Under the pieces are notes generated by a model. It was not told the DNA's origin. It saw only the letters and a program-made list of their open reading frames with translations, and did not search any database. A stretch of 64,000 nt of DNA from NCBI GenBank assembly GCA_019448385.1, contig JAGTXO010000048.1:62001-126000 (forward strand), in the 5' to 3' direction. The position numbers were made by a program, and so were the translations under genes. Of the stretch, positions 38,748 to 48,252 are shown one piece after another. How positions within the stretch are numbered: position 1 is the stretch's first letter; each line of letters opens with the position of its first letter. This DNA is from Diacronema lutheri (Eukaryota > Haptophyta > Pavlovophyceae > Pavlovales > Pavlovaceae).

Positions 38748-40255
38748 ATGCTCGGCGAGGACGCGCCGGACGACCGTGTGTGGATCGCCCACCCGACGGT
38801 CGACGGCGCGTGGCTCCCCGCCAAGGTGACCGCGCGCCACGCCGACCAGACCGTCACCGTGCGCAGCGACGACGGCGCCGTCGAGGTCGTGCAAAAGGCC
38901 GAGGTGCGCGCGCGCGCGGCGCGCGCGGCCGCGCGCGGCCGCGCGCGCGGTCGCTGCGCCGATTGCGCGGCGCGCACGGCGACGCCCTCGACCCGCGCAG
39001 GAGCTGCTCCTCTCCAACGTGCTGCCCGAGGATGGCGTGAGCGACATGCAGCGGCTCAACTACCTGCACGAGCCCGCGCTTCTGCACAACCTCGCGCACC
39101 GGTTCGCGCGCGACCACGTGTACACGTACACGGGCAAGATTTGCATCTCGATCAACCCGTTCAACTGGGACGTCTCGACGCCGCTCTACACCCCCGTGCG
39201 GCGCGGCGCGCGCGGCGCGGGCGGCGCGCGCGGTGCGCGGCGCGCGGCGCGGGCTCACGCGCGCGCCTCGCGCCGCGGCGCGCGCGCTCGGCGCGCAGGA
39301 GCGCTTGCTCTCGTACCGCGGTGCGCAGGTGGACGAGCTGCCGCCGCACGTGTACGCCATCTCGGAGCGCGCGTTCACGGCGATGCTCCGGCGGAACAGG
39401 CGCGAGGCGGGCAGCGAGAACCAGTCAATCCTCGTCTCGGGTGAGTCGGGCGCGGGCAAGACGGAGGCGGTCAAGATCATGATGGGCTTCCTCGCGCGTG
39501 TGAGCGCGCCCGAGGGCTCCGGCGCCGAGGGCGGGCGCGTCGCCGAGCGCGTGATGGGCTCGAACCCGCTGCTCGAGGCCTTTGGCAACGCGCGCACGCT
39601 GCGCAACAACAACTCGAGCCGCTTCGGCAAGTTCATCGAGCTGCAGTTTGACGGGCGGAGCGCGCTGTGCGGCGCGGCGATCCACATCTACCTCCTCGAG
39701 AAGACGCGCGTCGTCGCGCAGCACAGCGGCGAACGCTCGTACCACGCCTTCTACCAGCTCCTCGCCGGCGCCGACGAGCAGGCGCGCGCGCAGCTGCAGC
39801 TCGCGGACGCGCACGCCTACGCGTACACGTCGCGCTCGGGCTGCGTGACGATCGACGGCGTGGACGACGGCGCCGACCACGCGCGCGTGTGCGGCGCGAT
39901 GCGCGTGATCGGCCTCTCCGACGGCGAGGTGCACGGCTCGTGGGCGCTCGTAGGCGCGGTGCTCGCCCTCTCCAACCTCGCGTTCGAGCCCGACCCGGCC
40001 AATGACGGCGCGTCACGCGTGAGCGAGGGCTCGCGCGGCTGGCTCGAGCTCGCCGCGCGCACCGTCGGCCTCGACGCTGCTGACGACCTCTCCGCCGCGC
40101 TGTGCACGCGCCAGATCTGCGCGCGTGACGAGTGGTACACGGTGCCGCTCACGACCGAGCAGGCGGGCGACTCGCGCGACGCGCTGAGCAAGGCGATCTA
40201 CGGCCGGCTCTTCGAGTGGCTCGTCGCGCGCGTGAACGCGTGCCTCGCGCCCGCC

Positions 40256-40309
<54 letters not shown>

Positions 40310-40865
40310 ACGTCGGAGCTCTTCGTCGGCATCCTCGACATCTTTGGCTTCGAGTGCTTCGCGACCAACTCCTTCGAGCAGCTGTGCATCAACTACGCCA
40401 ACGAGCGGCTGCAGCAGCAGTTCAACTGGGACATTTTTAAGAGCGAGCAGGTCGAGTACGAGGCGGAGGGCATCGAGTGGCGGTACATCGAGTTCACGGA
40501 CAACGCTGACTGCCTCGCGCTCCTCGATCGCAAGCCGCTCGGCGTGCTGCACGTGCTCAACGAGGAGTCTTCGTTGCAGGCGGGCTCGGACGACAAGTTC
40601 CTCGCAAAGGTGAAGGCCACGCACCTCGGCTCGTCCGTCTACTTTGACGCTCCGCGCCGGCTGCTCGACGGTTTCGTCGTGCGCCACTACGCGGGCGACG
40701 TGGCGTACACCGTGCGCGGCTTCCGCGAGAAGAACAAGGACTCGCTGCACCCGGACCTGGCCGGACTGATGCAGGCGTCGGAGCACGCGCTCGTCGCCGA
40801 GCTCTTCGCGACGCCCGCACACGGCGCCGCCGCCGCCGCCGACGGCGCGTCGCCCGCCGGCGCGC

Positions 40866-40897
<32 letters not shown>

Positions 40898-42222
40898 GGC
40901 GGTGGCGGTGGCGGCGCGAAGCGCGCAAAGGGCGGCGACGGCAACACGGTCTCGACAGCCTTCATCTCGCAGCTGCAGGCGCTGATGCGCACGATCAACA
41001 GCACGGACGTGCAGTACGTGCGCTGCATCAAGCCCAACGCGCAGTCGGCGGCGGGCGCCTTCGAAGGCCCGCGCGTCGCGCTGCAGCTGCGCTGCGCGGG
41101 CGTGCTCGAGGCAATCCGGATCGCGCGCCTCGCCTACCCGAACCGGATGCCGCACCTGGCCTTCGTTGAGCGGTACGCGCTGCTCGCGCCCGAGCTGCGC
41201 GCGCCCGCCGACGTAACCGACGTGACGCTGCTCGGCGGCGCGCGGCGCGCGGCGGCCGCGGGCGATGCGCCGGCGGTGAAGGCGGCGTGCGCCGCGCTGC
41301 TCGCGCGCATCGTCGGCGAGGGGGGGCGCTTCCAGCTGGGCGCGAGCAAGGTCTTCTTCCGCGCCAACCTGCTCGAGGCCCTCGATGGCAAGCGCGGCCG
41401 CACCCTCGGCGTGCGCGCGCTCGTGCTCCAAGCCGCCGCGCGCCGCCGCCTCGCCACCGCGCGGTACGGCGCGCTCCGGCGCGCGGCGCTCGGCGCGCAG
41501 GCGCGCTTCCGCGCGCACGCGGCGGCGAGGCGGTACCGCGCGATGCGCGCGGCGGCCGTGCGCATCGAGGCCGCGCGCCGCGGCGCCGTCGCGCGCGCCG
41601 CGTTCGCCGCCGCGCGCGGCGCTCGCGCGCTGCAGGCGGCGGCGCGCGGGCTGCTCGCGCGCAGGCGCGCGCGCGCGCTCCGCCGGCAGCGCGCGAGCGG
41701 CCGGTTGGGCGCGCACGCGCGGATGCGCGCGGCGCGGCGTGCCTTTGTCGCCGAGCGCGCCGCCGCCGTCAGCGTGCAGGCACGCTTCCGCGCGCACGCG
41801 CAGCGCCGCGCCTTCCGCGCCGCGCTGCGCGAGCGGCGGGAGGAGGCGCTCATGTCGACGCGGCTCGCCAAGCTCGAGGCGCAGCTCGAGGCGGAGCGCA
41901 GGGCGAGGGAGGCGGCGGCGGAGGCGGCGGAGCGGCAGCGGCAGGAGCTCGCCTCGCAGGCCGAGGCGCGCCTCGCCGACGCCGTCTCCGCCGCCGAGCG
42001 GCGCGCGCTCGCCGGCGCGGCGGCGGCGGCGGGCGGCGGCGGCGGCGGTGGCGGTCCGCCGGCCGGCGCGGGCGCGCCGGCGGCGGAGGCGACGGGCGGC
42101 GGCGGCCGCGCCTTCGACCCGAGCGACCCGGCCGTGATCGCCGCGCTCGCCGCCGCGGAGCTCCACGCGCCCGGCCGCTTTGTCAACGCGGCCGCACGAG
42201 CGCTCGGCGGCGTGTTTGGCGG

Positions 42223-42253
<31 letters not shown>

Positions 42254-43803
42254 AGCGGCGGGCACGTCGACATGTCGCTCGAGGACATGCAGGCGATGCT
42301 GCACCAACTCGTCGCCGAGCGGAAGGAGCTGCGCAAGGCGGGCGACGCGGAGAAGGCGCGCCGGCGCAAGGCGGAGGAGGGTGCGCGCGAGAGCGCGCGC
42401 AAGCTCGAGCTGCTCGAGCACACGGAGCGCGTCGACAAGCGCCGGCTGCAGATGCTCTCCGCGCAGCTGCTGCAGGCGCAGGAGGAGCGCGACGAGCTGC
42501 GCCGCATGCTCTCCCATGGCGCCACGCACATCACCGACCTCGAGCGCCAGCGCGAGGCCCTCGACCGAAAGCTCTCGCAGTGCGCGCACCGCCGCGCGCG
42601 CCGCGCCGCGCGCCGTGCACCCCGCGCCGTGCACTCCGCGCCGCGCGCGCCGCGCCGCGCCGACGCGCCCGCCGCCGCCATCGTGTGCGCGCGCTCGCGC
42701 GCGCGCGCGCGCGCGCGCACGCGCGTGCACGCGCAGGTATGACGACGACTTTTACAAGCTCGAGGCGCGCAACATGCGCGACAAGGTGAAGATGGACGAG
42801 CTGAGCAAGGCGAAGGCGAAGGCGGACGAGGAACGCTCCATGTACAAGACGATGCTCCAGGCGGCGCACGAGCGTGGCCTCAAGGAGAAGCAGGAGCTCA
42901 GGTGCGCGGCGCGCGCGGCGCACGCACGGCACAGCGCGTGCTCGCTCACACGCCGCCCGCTCGCCTCGTCGGGCGCGCGCGCAGGCGCGAGGCGCTCTCC
43001 AAGCTCGAGGCGCTGCAGCGCGACAACAACGCCCTCAAGGACGAGCTGCACACGAGCCGGCACAAGCTCTTCGAGGTCGAGGCGGCGCTCAAGGTGCGCG
43101 GCAGTGGGGGCGGGGGGTCAAGGGGGCGGGGAAAGGCTTGCTGCGCCGCCAGCCGGGCTGCGCGTGCTCACCCGCGCGCCGCGCGCCCTGCCGCGCCGGC
43201 CGTGGCCCGCGCGCCCATGCCCCCCATCCCCGCGGTGCGCAGGCGCGCGTGCGGCTGGAGGAGGAGATGGCCGTGTACAAGGGCATGCTGCTCGAGGAGC
43301 GGATGGCGCGCGTCGAGCTCGAGCAGCGCATCGAGGCGAACGGCGGCGTCGTGCCCACGCCGCCCTTGCCGCCGCCGCACGCCGACGGCGCGCTGTCGAG
43401 CGCGGGCGCGGTGGTGGGCGCTTCGAGCAAGCTGCTCGGCGGCATCCGCAGGCTGGGTCCCAAGGACTCGTGGGGGCGCGCGAGGGCGAGCGCGTCGCCG
43501 CTGCCCGGCGGCGCGGTGCGGAGCGCGACCGAGGCGCACAGCGGCGGCAAGAAGGCCGCCTCCGCCTTCTTCAAGGGCGTGGCGGGCGGGCTTGGAGCCC
43601 TCGCGAATGACCTCGCCGATGCCGCGCTCGGCACCGACCCGACGCTCGCGCACGCCGCGCGCGGCGGCGCCACGCCGCCGAGCGGCGGGCGCGGCGCGCC
43701 CCTGGCGCCGTCCCCGCCGCGCTCGCCGCTGCCGGACCCGCCCACCGCGCACGCCGCCGCGCCCGAGCCGCTCGTCGAGGAGGCGGACGAGGGCGGTGCG
43801 TAG
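38748..43803 (+). CDS. Myosin heavy chain with IQ motifs and coiled-coil tail
   Basis: Six exons (38748-38903, 39001-39195, 39299-42579, 42737-42901, 42985-43093, 43243-43803) join in phase to about 1,488 aa; every intron begins GTGCG and ends CAG. An N-terminal SH3-like domain (VWIAHPTVDGAWLPAKVTA) precedes the motor: YTYTGKICISINPFNW, P-loop GESGAGKTEAVKIMM, switch I NNNSSRFGKFIEL, switch II DIFGFECFATNSFEQLCINY, and YVRCIKPNAQSAAGAF. A run of Gly (codons at 40265-40309) sits just before switch II and another in loop 2. After the converter (GASKVFFRANLLEALD) come about five degenerate IQ motifs, then coiled coil (STRLAKLEAQLEAERRAREA; AERKELRKAGDAEKAR) interrupted by poly-Gly, and a disordered tail. 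No FERM, DIL or kinase domain is seen, so the class is uncertain; the SH3-like start plus IQ plus coiled coil resembles class XI-like transport myosins without the cargo globular domain. Confidence 0.92.
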
Positions 43804-43846
43804 GGGAGCCCGCGGTCAGCCCGGGGGCGCGCCGCGTCGTATAGCC

Positions 43847-45031
43847 CTATTCCGTAGGCGGCACCTGCCCTTTACCGTCCGCGTCGCGCCGCTCGCCCGC
43901 GGCACCGCCGGCCGTGCCGCCGATCAGCAGCGGGCCCACCTGGCCCGCTGGCATGAGCGGCTCGAGCGCGTCGAGCCCGCCCGTCATGGCGAGCGCGCCG
44001 CCCGTGTGCCAGAAGAGGACCGAGCTGCCCACAAAGGCGCGCGGCTCGGCGCACGCGAGCTGGGCGAACGCGTGCAGCGCCTTCCCCGTGTACGCGCCGT
44101 CGAGCGTCACGCCCGTCGCGGCGGCCGTGCGCGCGATCGTGCCGAGCTCGGCGGGCGTGCTGAGCGCGTAGCCGAGGCCCTTGCCCTGGTGCACGGTGAG
44201 CAAGCCGCGCGCGCCGCCCTCGCCGAGCTCGACGCCCAGCTCCGCCGCCGTGCGCGCCACGTGCTCGTAGAAGGCGTCGGGCGTGTCGCACACGCCGACC
44301 GCGTGCACGCGCGTGCGCAAGCCGGCGAGGCGCGCGCCGAGCGCGAGGCCGCACGCCGTGCCGCCCGAGCCGCACGCGACGACGATGTGGTCGGGCGCGG
44401 GCCGGCCGGCGAGCTGCTCGACGAGCTCGGCGACCGCCGCGATGTAGCCCCACGTGCCGCGCGCGCAGCTCCCGCCCACCGGGATCACAAACGGCCGGCG
44501 GCCGGCGGCGGCGAGCGCGTCCGCCTGGCGGCGGAGGAGCGCGGCGGACCCGTGCGCCGCGTACTCCGACTTGGTGACGGTGCGCACCGTCGCGCCGGCG
44601 AGCCGGCCAAAGAGCAGATTGGCCGCGAAGCCCACCGGCTCGGCCGCGGCGCGGTCGGCCACGCGCAGCACGAGGCACGCGTCGAGGCCGAGCAAACGCG
44701 CGCCGACGGCCGTCGCGCGCGCGTGGTTGGACTGGACGCCGCCGATCGTCACGACGGTATCGGCGCCCTGCGCGAGCGCCTCGGCGAGGAGCAGCTCGAG
44801 CTTGCGCACCTTGTTGCCGCCGAGCTCGACGCCGCCCGACAGGTCGTCGCGCTTGACGAGGCACTCGCGCAGGCCGCCCGCGTCGAGGCACGGCGGCCGC
44901 CACGCGTGCACGGGCGTGGGCAGCATGCCCAGGCAGACCGACGCCTCGGGCTGCGCGCGCAGGTGGCGCGCCCAGCTCGGCGCGACGAACGGCACGGTCT
45001 CGAGCATCAGCCGGGGCGCGTGGCCGACCAT
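43847..45031 (-). CDS. PLP-dependent D-cysteine desulfhydrase / ACC deaminase-like enzyme
   Basis: A 394-aa intron-free protein of fold-type II PLP enzymes. The pyridoxal-binding Lys is in GGVELGGNKVRKLELLLAEA; VVTIGGVQSNHARATAVGAR follows as in the family, and the phosphate-binding Gly loop is VACGSGGTACGLALGARLAG. LDGAYTGKALHAFAQL and SVLFWHTGGALAMTGGLDAL complete the C-terminal half. Members either release sulfide and pyruvate from D-cysteine or deaminate 1-aminocyclopropane-1-carboxylate; residues deciding between them were not resolved here. Starts at 45031 and 45007 are both possible; a longer frame upstream runs into the divergent PCID2 gene. Confidence 0.88.
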   Translation of the reverse strand: MVGHAPRLMLETVPFVAPSWARHLRAQPEASVCLGMLPTPVHAWRPPCLDAGGLRECLVKRDDLSGGVELGGNKVRKLELLLAEALAQGADTVVTIGGVQSNHARATAVGARLLGLDACLVLRVADRAAAEPVGFAANLLFGRLAGATVRTVTKSEYAAHGSAALLRRQADALAAAGRRPFVIPVGGSCARGTWGYIAAVAELVEQLAGRPAPDHIVVACGSGGTACGLALGARLAGLRTRVHAVGVCDTPDAFYEHVARTAAELGVELGEGGARGLLTVHQGKGLGYALSTPAELGTIARTAAATGVTLDGAYTGKALHAFAQLACAEPRAFVGSSVLFWHTGGALAMTGGLDALEPLMPAGQVGPLLIGGTAGGAAGERRDADGKGQVPPTE

Positions 45032-45086
45032 CCGCTGGAGCTGCGGCCCGCTGGAGCAGCGCCCCCGCCCGAGCGGAGCGCCCGCG

Positions 45087-46382
45087 ATGGAGTCGCTCAT
45101 CGCGGCCGCGGGGCGTGCCGTCGAGACGCGCGACGGGCGGGCGCTCGCCGCGCTGCTCGACGCGGACGCGCGCACCGAGCCGCTCGCCTCGCACCTGCGC
45201 CCGCGCGTCGCCGAGCTCGGCGCGCTCTGCGCGCGCGCGCTACCCGAGCCCTTCGACGAGCTGCTCGCGAGCCGGCTGCGCGCGCTCAGCGCAGCCGCCA
45301 GCCGGCAGTTCGTCGAGGCGTTCGCGCAGCAGGACGCGTGCGTCTCGGCGTTCCACCGCGTGCTGCAGGAGGGCGGCGCCGACTGGCTCCTGCCCGCGCT
45401 CCACGTCGTCGACCGCGCGATCCGGCGGCTCGCGCTGCAGGCGGACGCGCAGCTGCGCGCGAGGGGCGAGAAGGCGGACCGCTTGCACGACGCGGTGCGC
45501 ATCCTGACGCGCAGCTTCACGATCACGATCACCGACCGTGCGCCGCTCGAAGTCTCAAAGAAGTGGGGCGCTCTCGCTGTGATCAACGAGCTCTTCCGCG
45601 TCTACTTCCGGATGAACAACCTGCGCCTCTGCGCAAACCTGATCCGCGCGGTCGACGGCACGGGCTTCCCGCCCTTCGAGCAGTTCCCGATGGCGCAGAA
45701 GGTGACGTACAAGTACTACGTCGGCCGCCTCTCCATGCTCAACGCCAACTTCACGCAGGCGCGCGCGCGCGCGCGTGCGCGCGCGCGCCGCGCCACGCCC
45801 GCATCGGCTGCACGCGCGCGCGATCCCCGACCCGCGCCGGCGCGCGCGGCGCGCGCGCAGGCGGAGGAGCAGCTCATGTACGCGTTCGAGCACTGCCCTC
45901 GCGAGTCGCTCAAAAACAAGCGCCTCTGCCTCATGTACCTCGTGCCGACGCGGCTCGTGCTCGGCAAGCTCGCGTCTGTGCGTCTCCTTGCAAAGTACGC
46001 GCTGCACCACTACGCGCCCCTCTGCGCCGCGGTGAGCAAGGGCGACCTGCGCGCGTTCAACGAGCACAAGGAGACGCACCAGTCGCTCTACATCCAGCAG
46101 GGCGTCTATCTGATCGTCGAGCGCGCCAAGACGATCGTGTACCGCAACCTCTTCCGCCAGCTGCATGCGCTGATCGGCTCGAACAAGCTCTCGCTCGTGC
46201 AGATGGCCGCGGCGCTCTCGGCCGTCGGCGTGGAGATGGACGTGGATGAGCTCGAGTGCATCCTCGCCAACCTAATCTACCTCAACTACGTGAAGGGGTA
46301 CATCTCCCATCAGAAGCGCTTCCTGGTCGTCTCGGCCAAGGACCCCTTCCCCGCGCTCTCGGCCGTCGCGCTGGCGCCGTGA
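45087..46382 (+). CDS. PCID2: PCI-domain protein of TREX-2 (PCID2/THP1-like)
   Basis: The product couples transcription to mRNA export as the PCI subunit of TREX-2. After removing an in-frame insert at 45759-45860 (fits a GC-AG intron, GCAG|GCGCGC..GCGCAG) it is about 397 aa. Helical N-terminus: FDELLASRLRALSAAASRQF. Core landmarks: KKWGALAVINELFRVYFRMN, NLRLCANLIRAVDG, QKVTYKYYVGRLSMLNANF, then past the insert EEQLMYAFEHCPRESLKNKR, LCLMYLVPTRLVLGKLAS. The winged-helix end is KTIVYRNLFRQLHAL, ELECILANLIYLNYVKGYIS. The insert is nearly all Arg/Ala and would be foreign within the PCI helices. Start shares about 55 bp with the divergent PLP enzyme gene. Confidence 0.9.
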   Translation: MESLIAAAGRAVETRDGRALAALLDADARTEPLASHLRPRVAELGALCARALPEPFDELLASRLRALSAAASRQFVEAFAQQDACVSAFHRVLQEGGADWLLPALHVVDRAIRRLALQADAQLRARGEKADRLHDAVRILTRSFTITITDRAPLEVSKKWGALAVINELFRVYFRMNNLRLCANLIRAVDGTGFPPFEQFPMAQKVTYKYYVGRLSMLNANFTQARARARARARRATPASAARARDPRPAPARAARAQAEEQLMYAFEHCPRESLKNKRLCLMYLVPTRLVLGKLASVRLLAKYALHHYAPLCAAVSKGDLRAFNEHKETHQSLYIQQGVYLIVERAKTIVYRNLFRQLHALIGSNKLSLVQMAAALSAVGVEMDVDELECILANLIYLNYVKGYISHQKRFLVVSAKDPFPALSAVALAP

Positions 46383-46491
46383 CGCGCGCCGCGCGCGGGA
46401 AGAGAGGGGCGCGGGGACCGGGGAGGGGCAGACCTGGGCGGGCGCGCACGTGGCCCACACACGGCGGCTTGCGCACAACGCGGCGTGTATG

Positions 46492-47629
46492 TCACGTCTT
46501 CTTCGGGCCCTTTCCGTTGGCCGCCTTTTTGTCGGCCTTTGCAGGCGCGGCGGTGGGCTGCGGGTCAAAAGGCGGCGGCCGCTTGATGTCGAGGAAGACG
46601 AGGTCGTCGTGCAACACGTTCAGCTCGGAAAGCGTCTGCTCGTCCGCCATCGCCTGCCCGGCGTAAAAGAGCGCGGTGTCCGCCAGCTCGACGCGGCACT
46701 CGACGAGCGACTGCTCGGGTGCGGCCACGCCGCCGACCGTCCTGTTGTGCAAATTGTGCATCCGGACGCCGCCCTTGGCCTTCTTGCCGCCGCCACCGCC
46801 GCCCTCCTTGACCAGCTGCCGCACCGCGGCCGCGCGCGCGCGCGCGCGTCGCGAACGGCGGCCGCGCTCAGCGCCGCGCGCACGCGCGCGCGCGCGTGCG
46901 CGTGCGCGGCGGCGGCGGCGGCGGCAGCGGCAGCAGCGTGCGCACCTGGTCGCCGCGGTGGAAGACGAGGCTGTCGGCGTCCGGCTTCCAGCTCTCGATG
47001 GCCAGGTAGGAGAGCGGCGCGTGCAGGTGCGCGTGCACCGCCCTGCGCAGCTCCGCCACGGTGGTCTCGCGCGAGACGTTGCCGATGGTGAAGGACACCA
47101 CCTTGTTGGAGCAGATGCGCACCCGCCTGAGCGCACTCGCCTCGCGCAGCAGCGCGAGCTCTGCGCGCGTGCGCGCGGATGTGGCCAGCGTGAGCTCCGA
47201 GTTGGTGCTGATCCTACGCGTGTGCGGGCCGCGCGCCGGGCACCGGCGCGGCCCGGTTGGCGCGCGTTTGCTTGCGCGGCCGCGCGCGGCGCACGGCGCG
47301 CGGCGCGCGTCGCGCCGGCCGGACCGGCAGTCGAGGAGCGACGTGGCGTCATCGTCGAGGCGCTTGCCCCAAAAGAAGAGATCAACGCGCTGCCGCCGGC
47401 TGATCGCGAATAGCGCATACAGCTTCTCGCGCAGCTCGCCCACCGTCGCGGGTACCTCGTCGCCTGCGAGCTCGACGCGTGCGAGCGGGGCGTGCGCGCC
47501 CATGGCATTGTGCCTGCGCACGACGATGCGCTCGGGCGGCGTGGGGTGCGCTTCGAGCAGCCCGTCGCTGAGCTGCGAGAAGACCACCGCGCCCTTGGAA
47601 AGCGTCGGCAGCCCCGGCTCGCCCACCAT
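46492..47629 (-). CDS. Protein with two ubiquitin-like folds
   Basis: Exons 47325-47629, 46946-47213 and 46492-46815 join in phase for about 298 aa (introns GTCCGG..CGTAG and GTGCGC..GGCAG). Residues about 40-100 look ubiquitin-like: VGELREKLYALFAISRRQRV, DLFFWGKRLDDDATSLLDC. Exon 2 begins a second unit with VVSFTIGNVSRETTVAELRR and HAPLSYLAIESWKPD. Exon 3 carries VRMHNLHNRTVGGVAAPEQS, then LNVLHDDLVFLDIKRPP and a Lys/Ala-rich tail. No diglycine end is present, so it would act as a ubiquitin-like binding module rather than a conjugated tag. The 3' end of exon 2 is uncertain: the chosen donor follows HRGDQ. Confidence 0.65.
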
Positions 47630-48252
47630 GGCGGCCGTGAGCCGCGGCGCGCCCACAGCCACACGGCCGCGAGCACTATGAATATGGCGGCCCGTGCGTA
47701 ACGGCGAAAACGGCGCGCTGGCCACTTGGTGCGTGATGTGCCGCGGGCGCGCGCGCGCAGGTCGCCGTGAGCGCGCTGTGCAAAGCGCGGCTGATCAACA
47801 CGCGCGCCGCGCGCCTCCGGCGCGACGCCCGCCGAGTCCAGTCAACGCTGGACGTGCCCGCTCCGGCGCTCCACGCCCGGCGGTGACGCCGTGGGCCGTG
47901 GCGGTCTGGCGGGTGGCCCCTTGCGCGCCGCGCGCGGCTCGCGCGCAGGTGCGGAACGCACGGCCAGCCGCATCGCGCCGCGGCGAGCCCACGCGGCCTT
48001 TCGCCGCGCTCTCTTGGCTCCCGACCTCCAGTCCAGCGTTCGGATGGCGAGGGCCGAGGGGCCGAGCCGGGATGCTGATGGCCAAAGCGCGGGAAAGTCA
48101 GTGTCTGTTGCGCAGTTTCCAGTGGGGGCCAAGGTGACCGATCTGGAGGCTCATCTCTGGTGCCTGCGGCCCCGAAGGCGAGTGGCCGAGAAAGGGGCGA
48201 GCGAGACCGCGGACTCGCCTTCTCGCCGCGGCAGCAGCTCGCTTCGGCGCAC
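47630..48252. other. Intergenic region between divergent genes
   Basis: About 620 bp between the ubiquitin-like gene and the giant Trp-repeat gene. An ACTATGAATATGGCGG sequence lies at 47678. From 48045 a Met-initiated stretch (MARAEGPSRDADGQ, SVAQFPVGAKVTDLEAHLW) looks less random than its surroundings and could be an upstream exon, but no splice partner was found. The rest shows nothing I can name. Confidence 0.35.
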
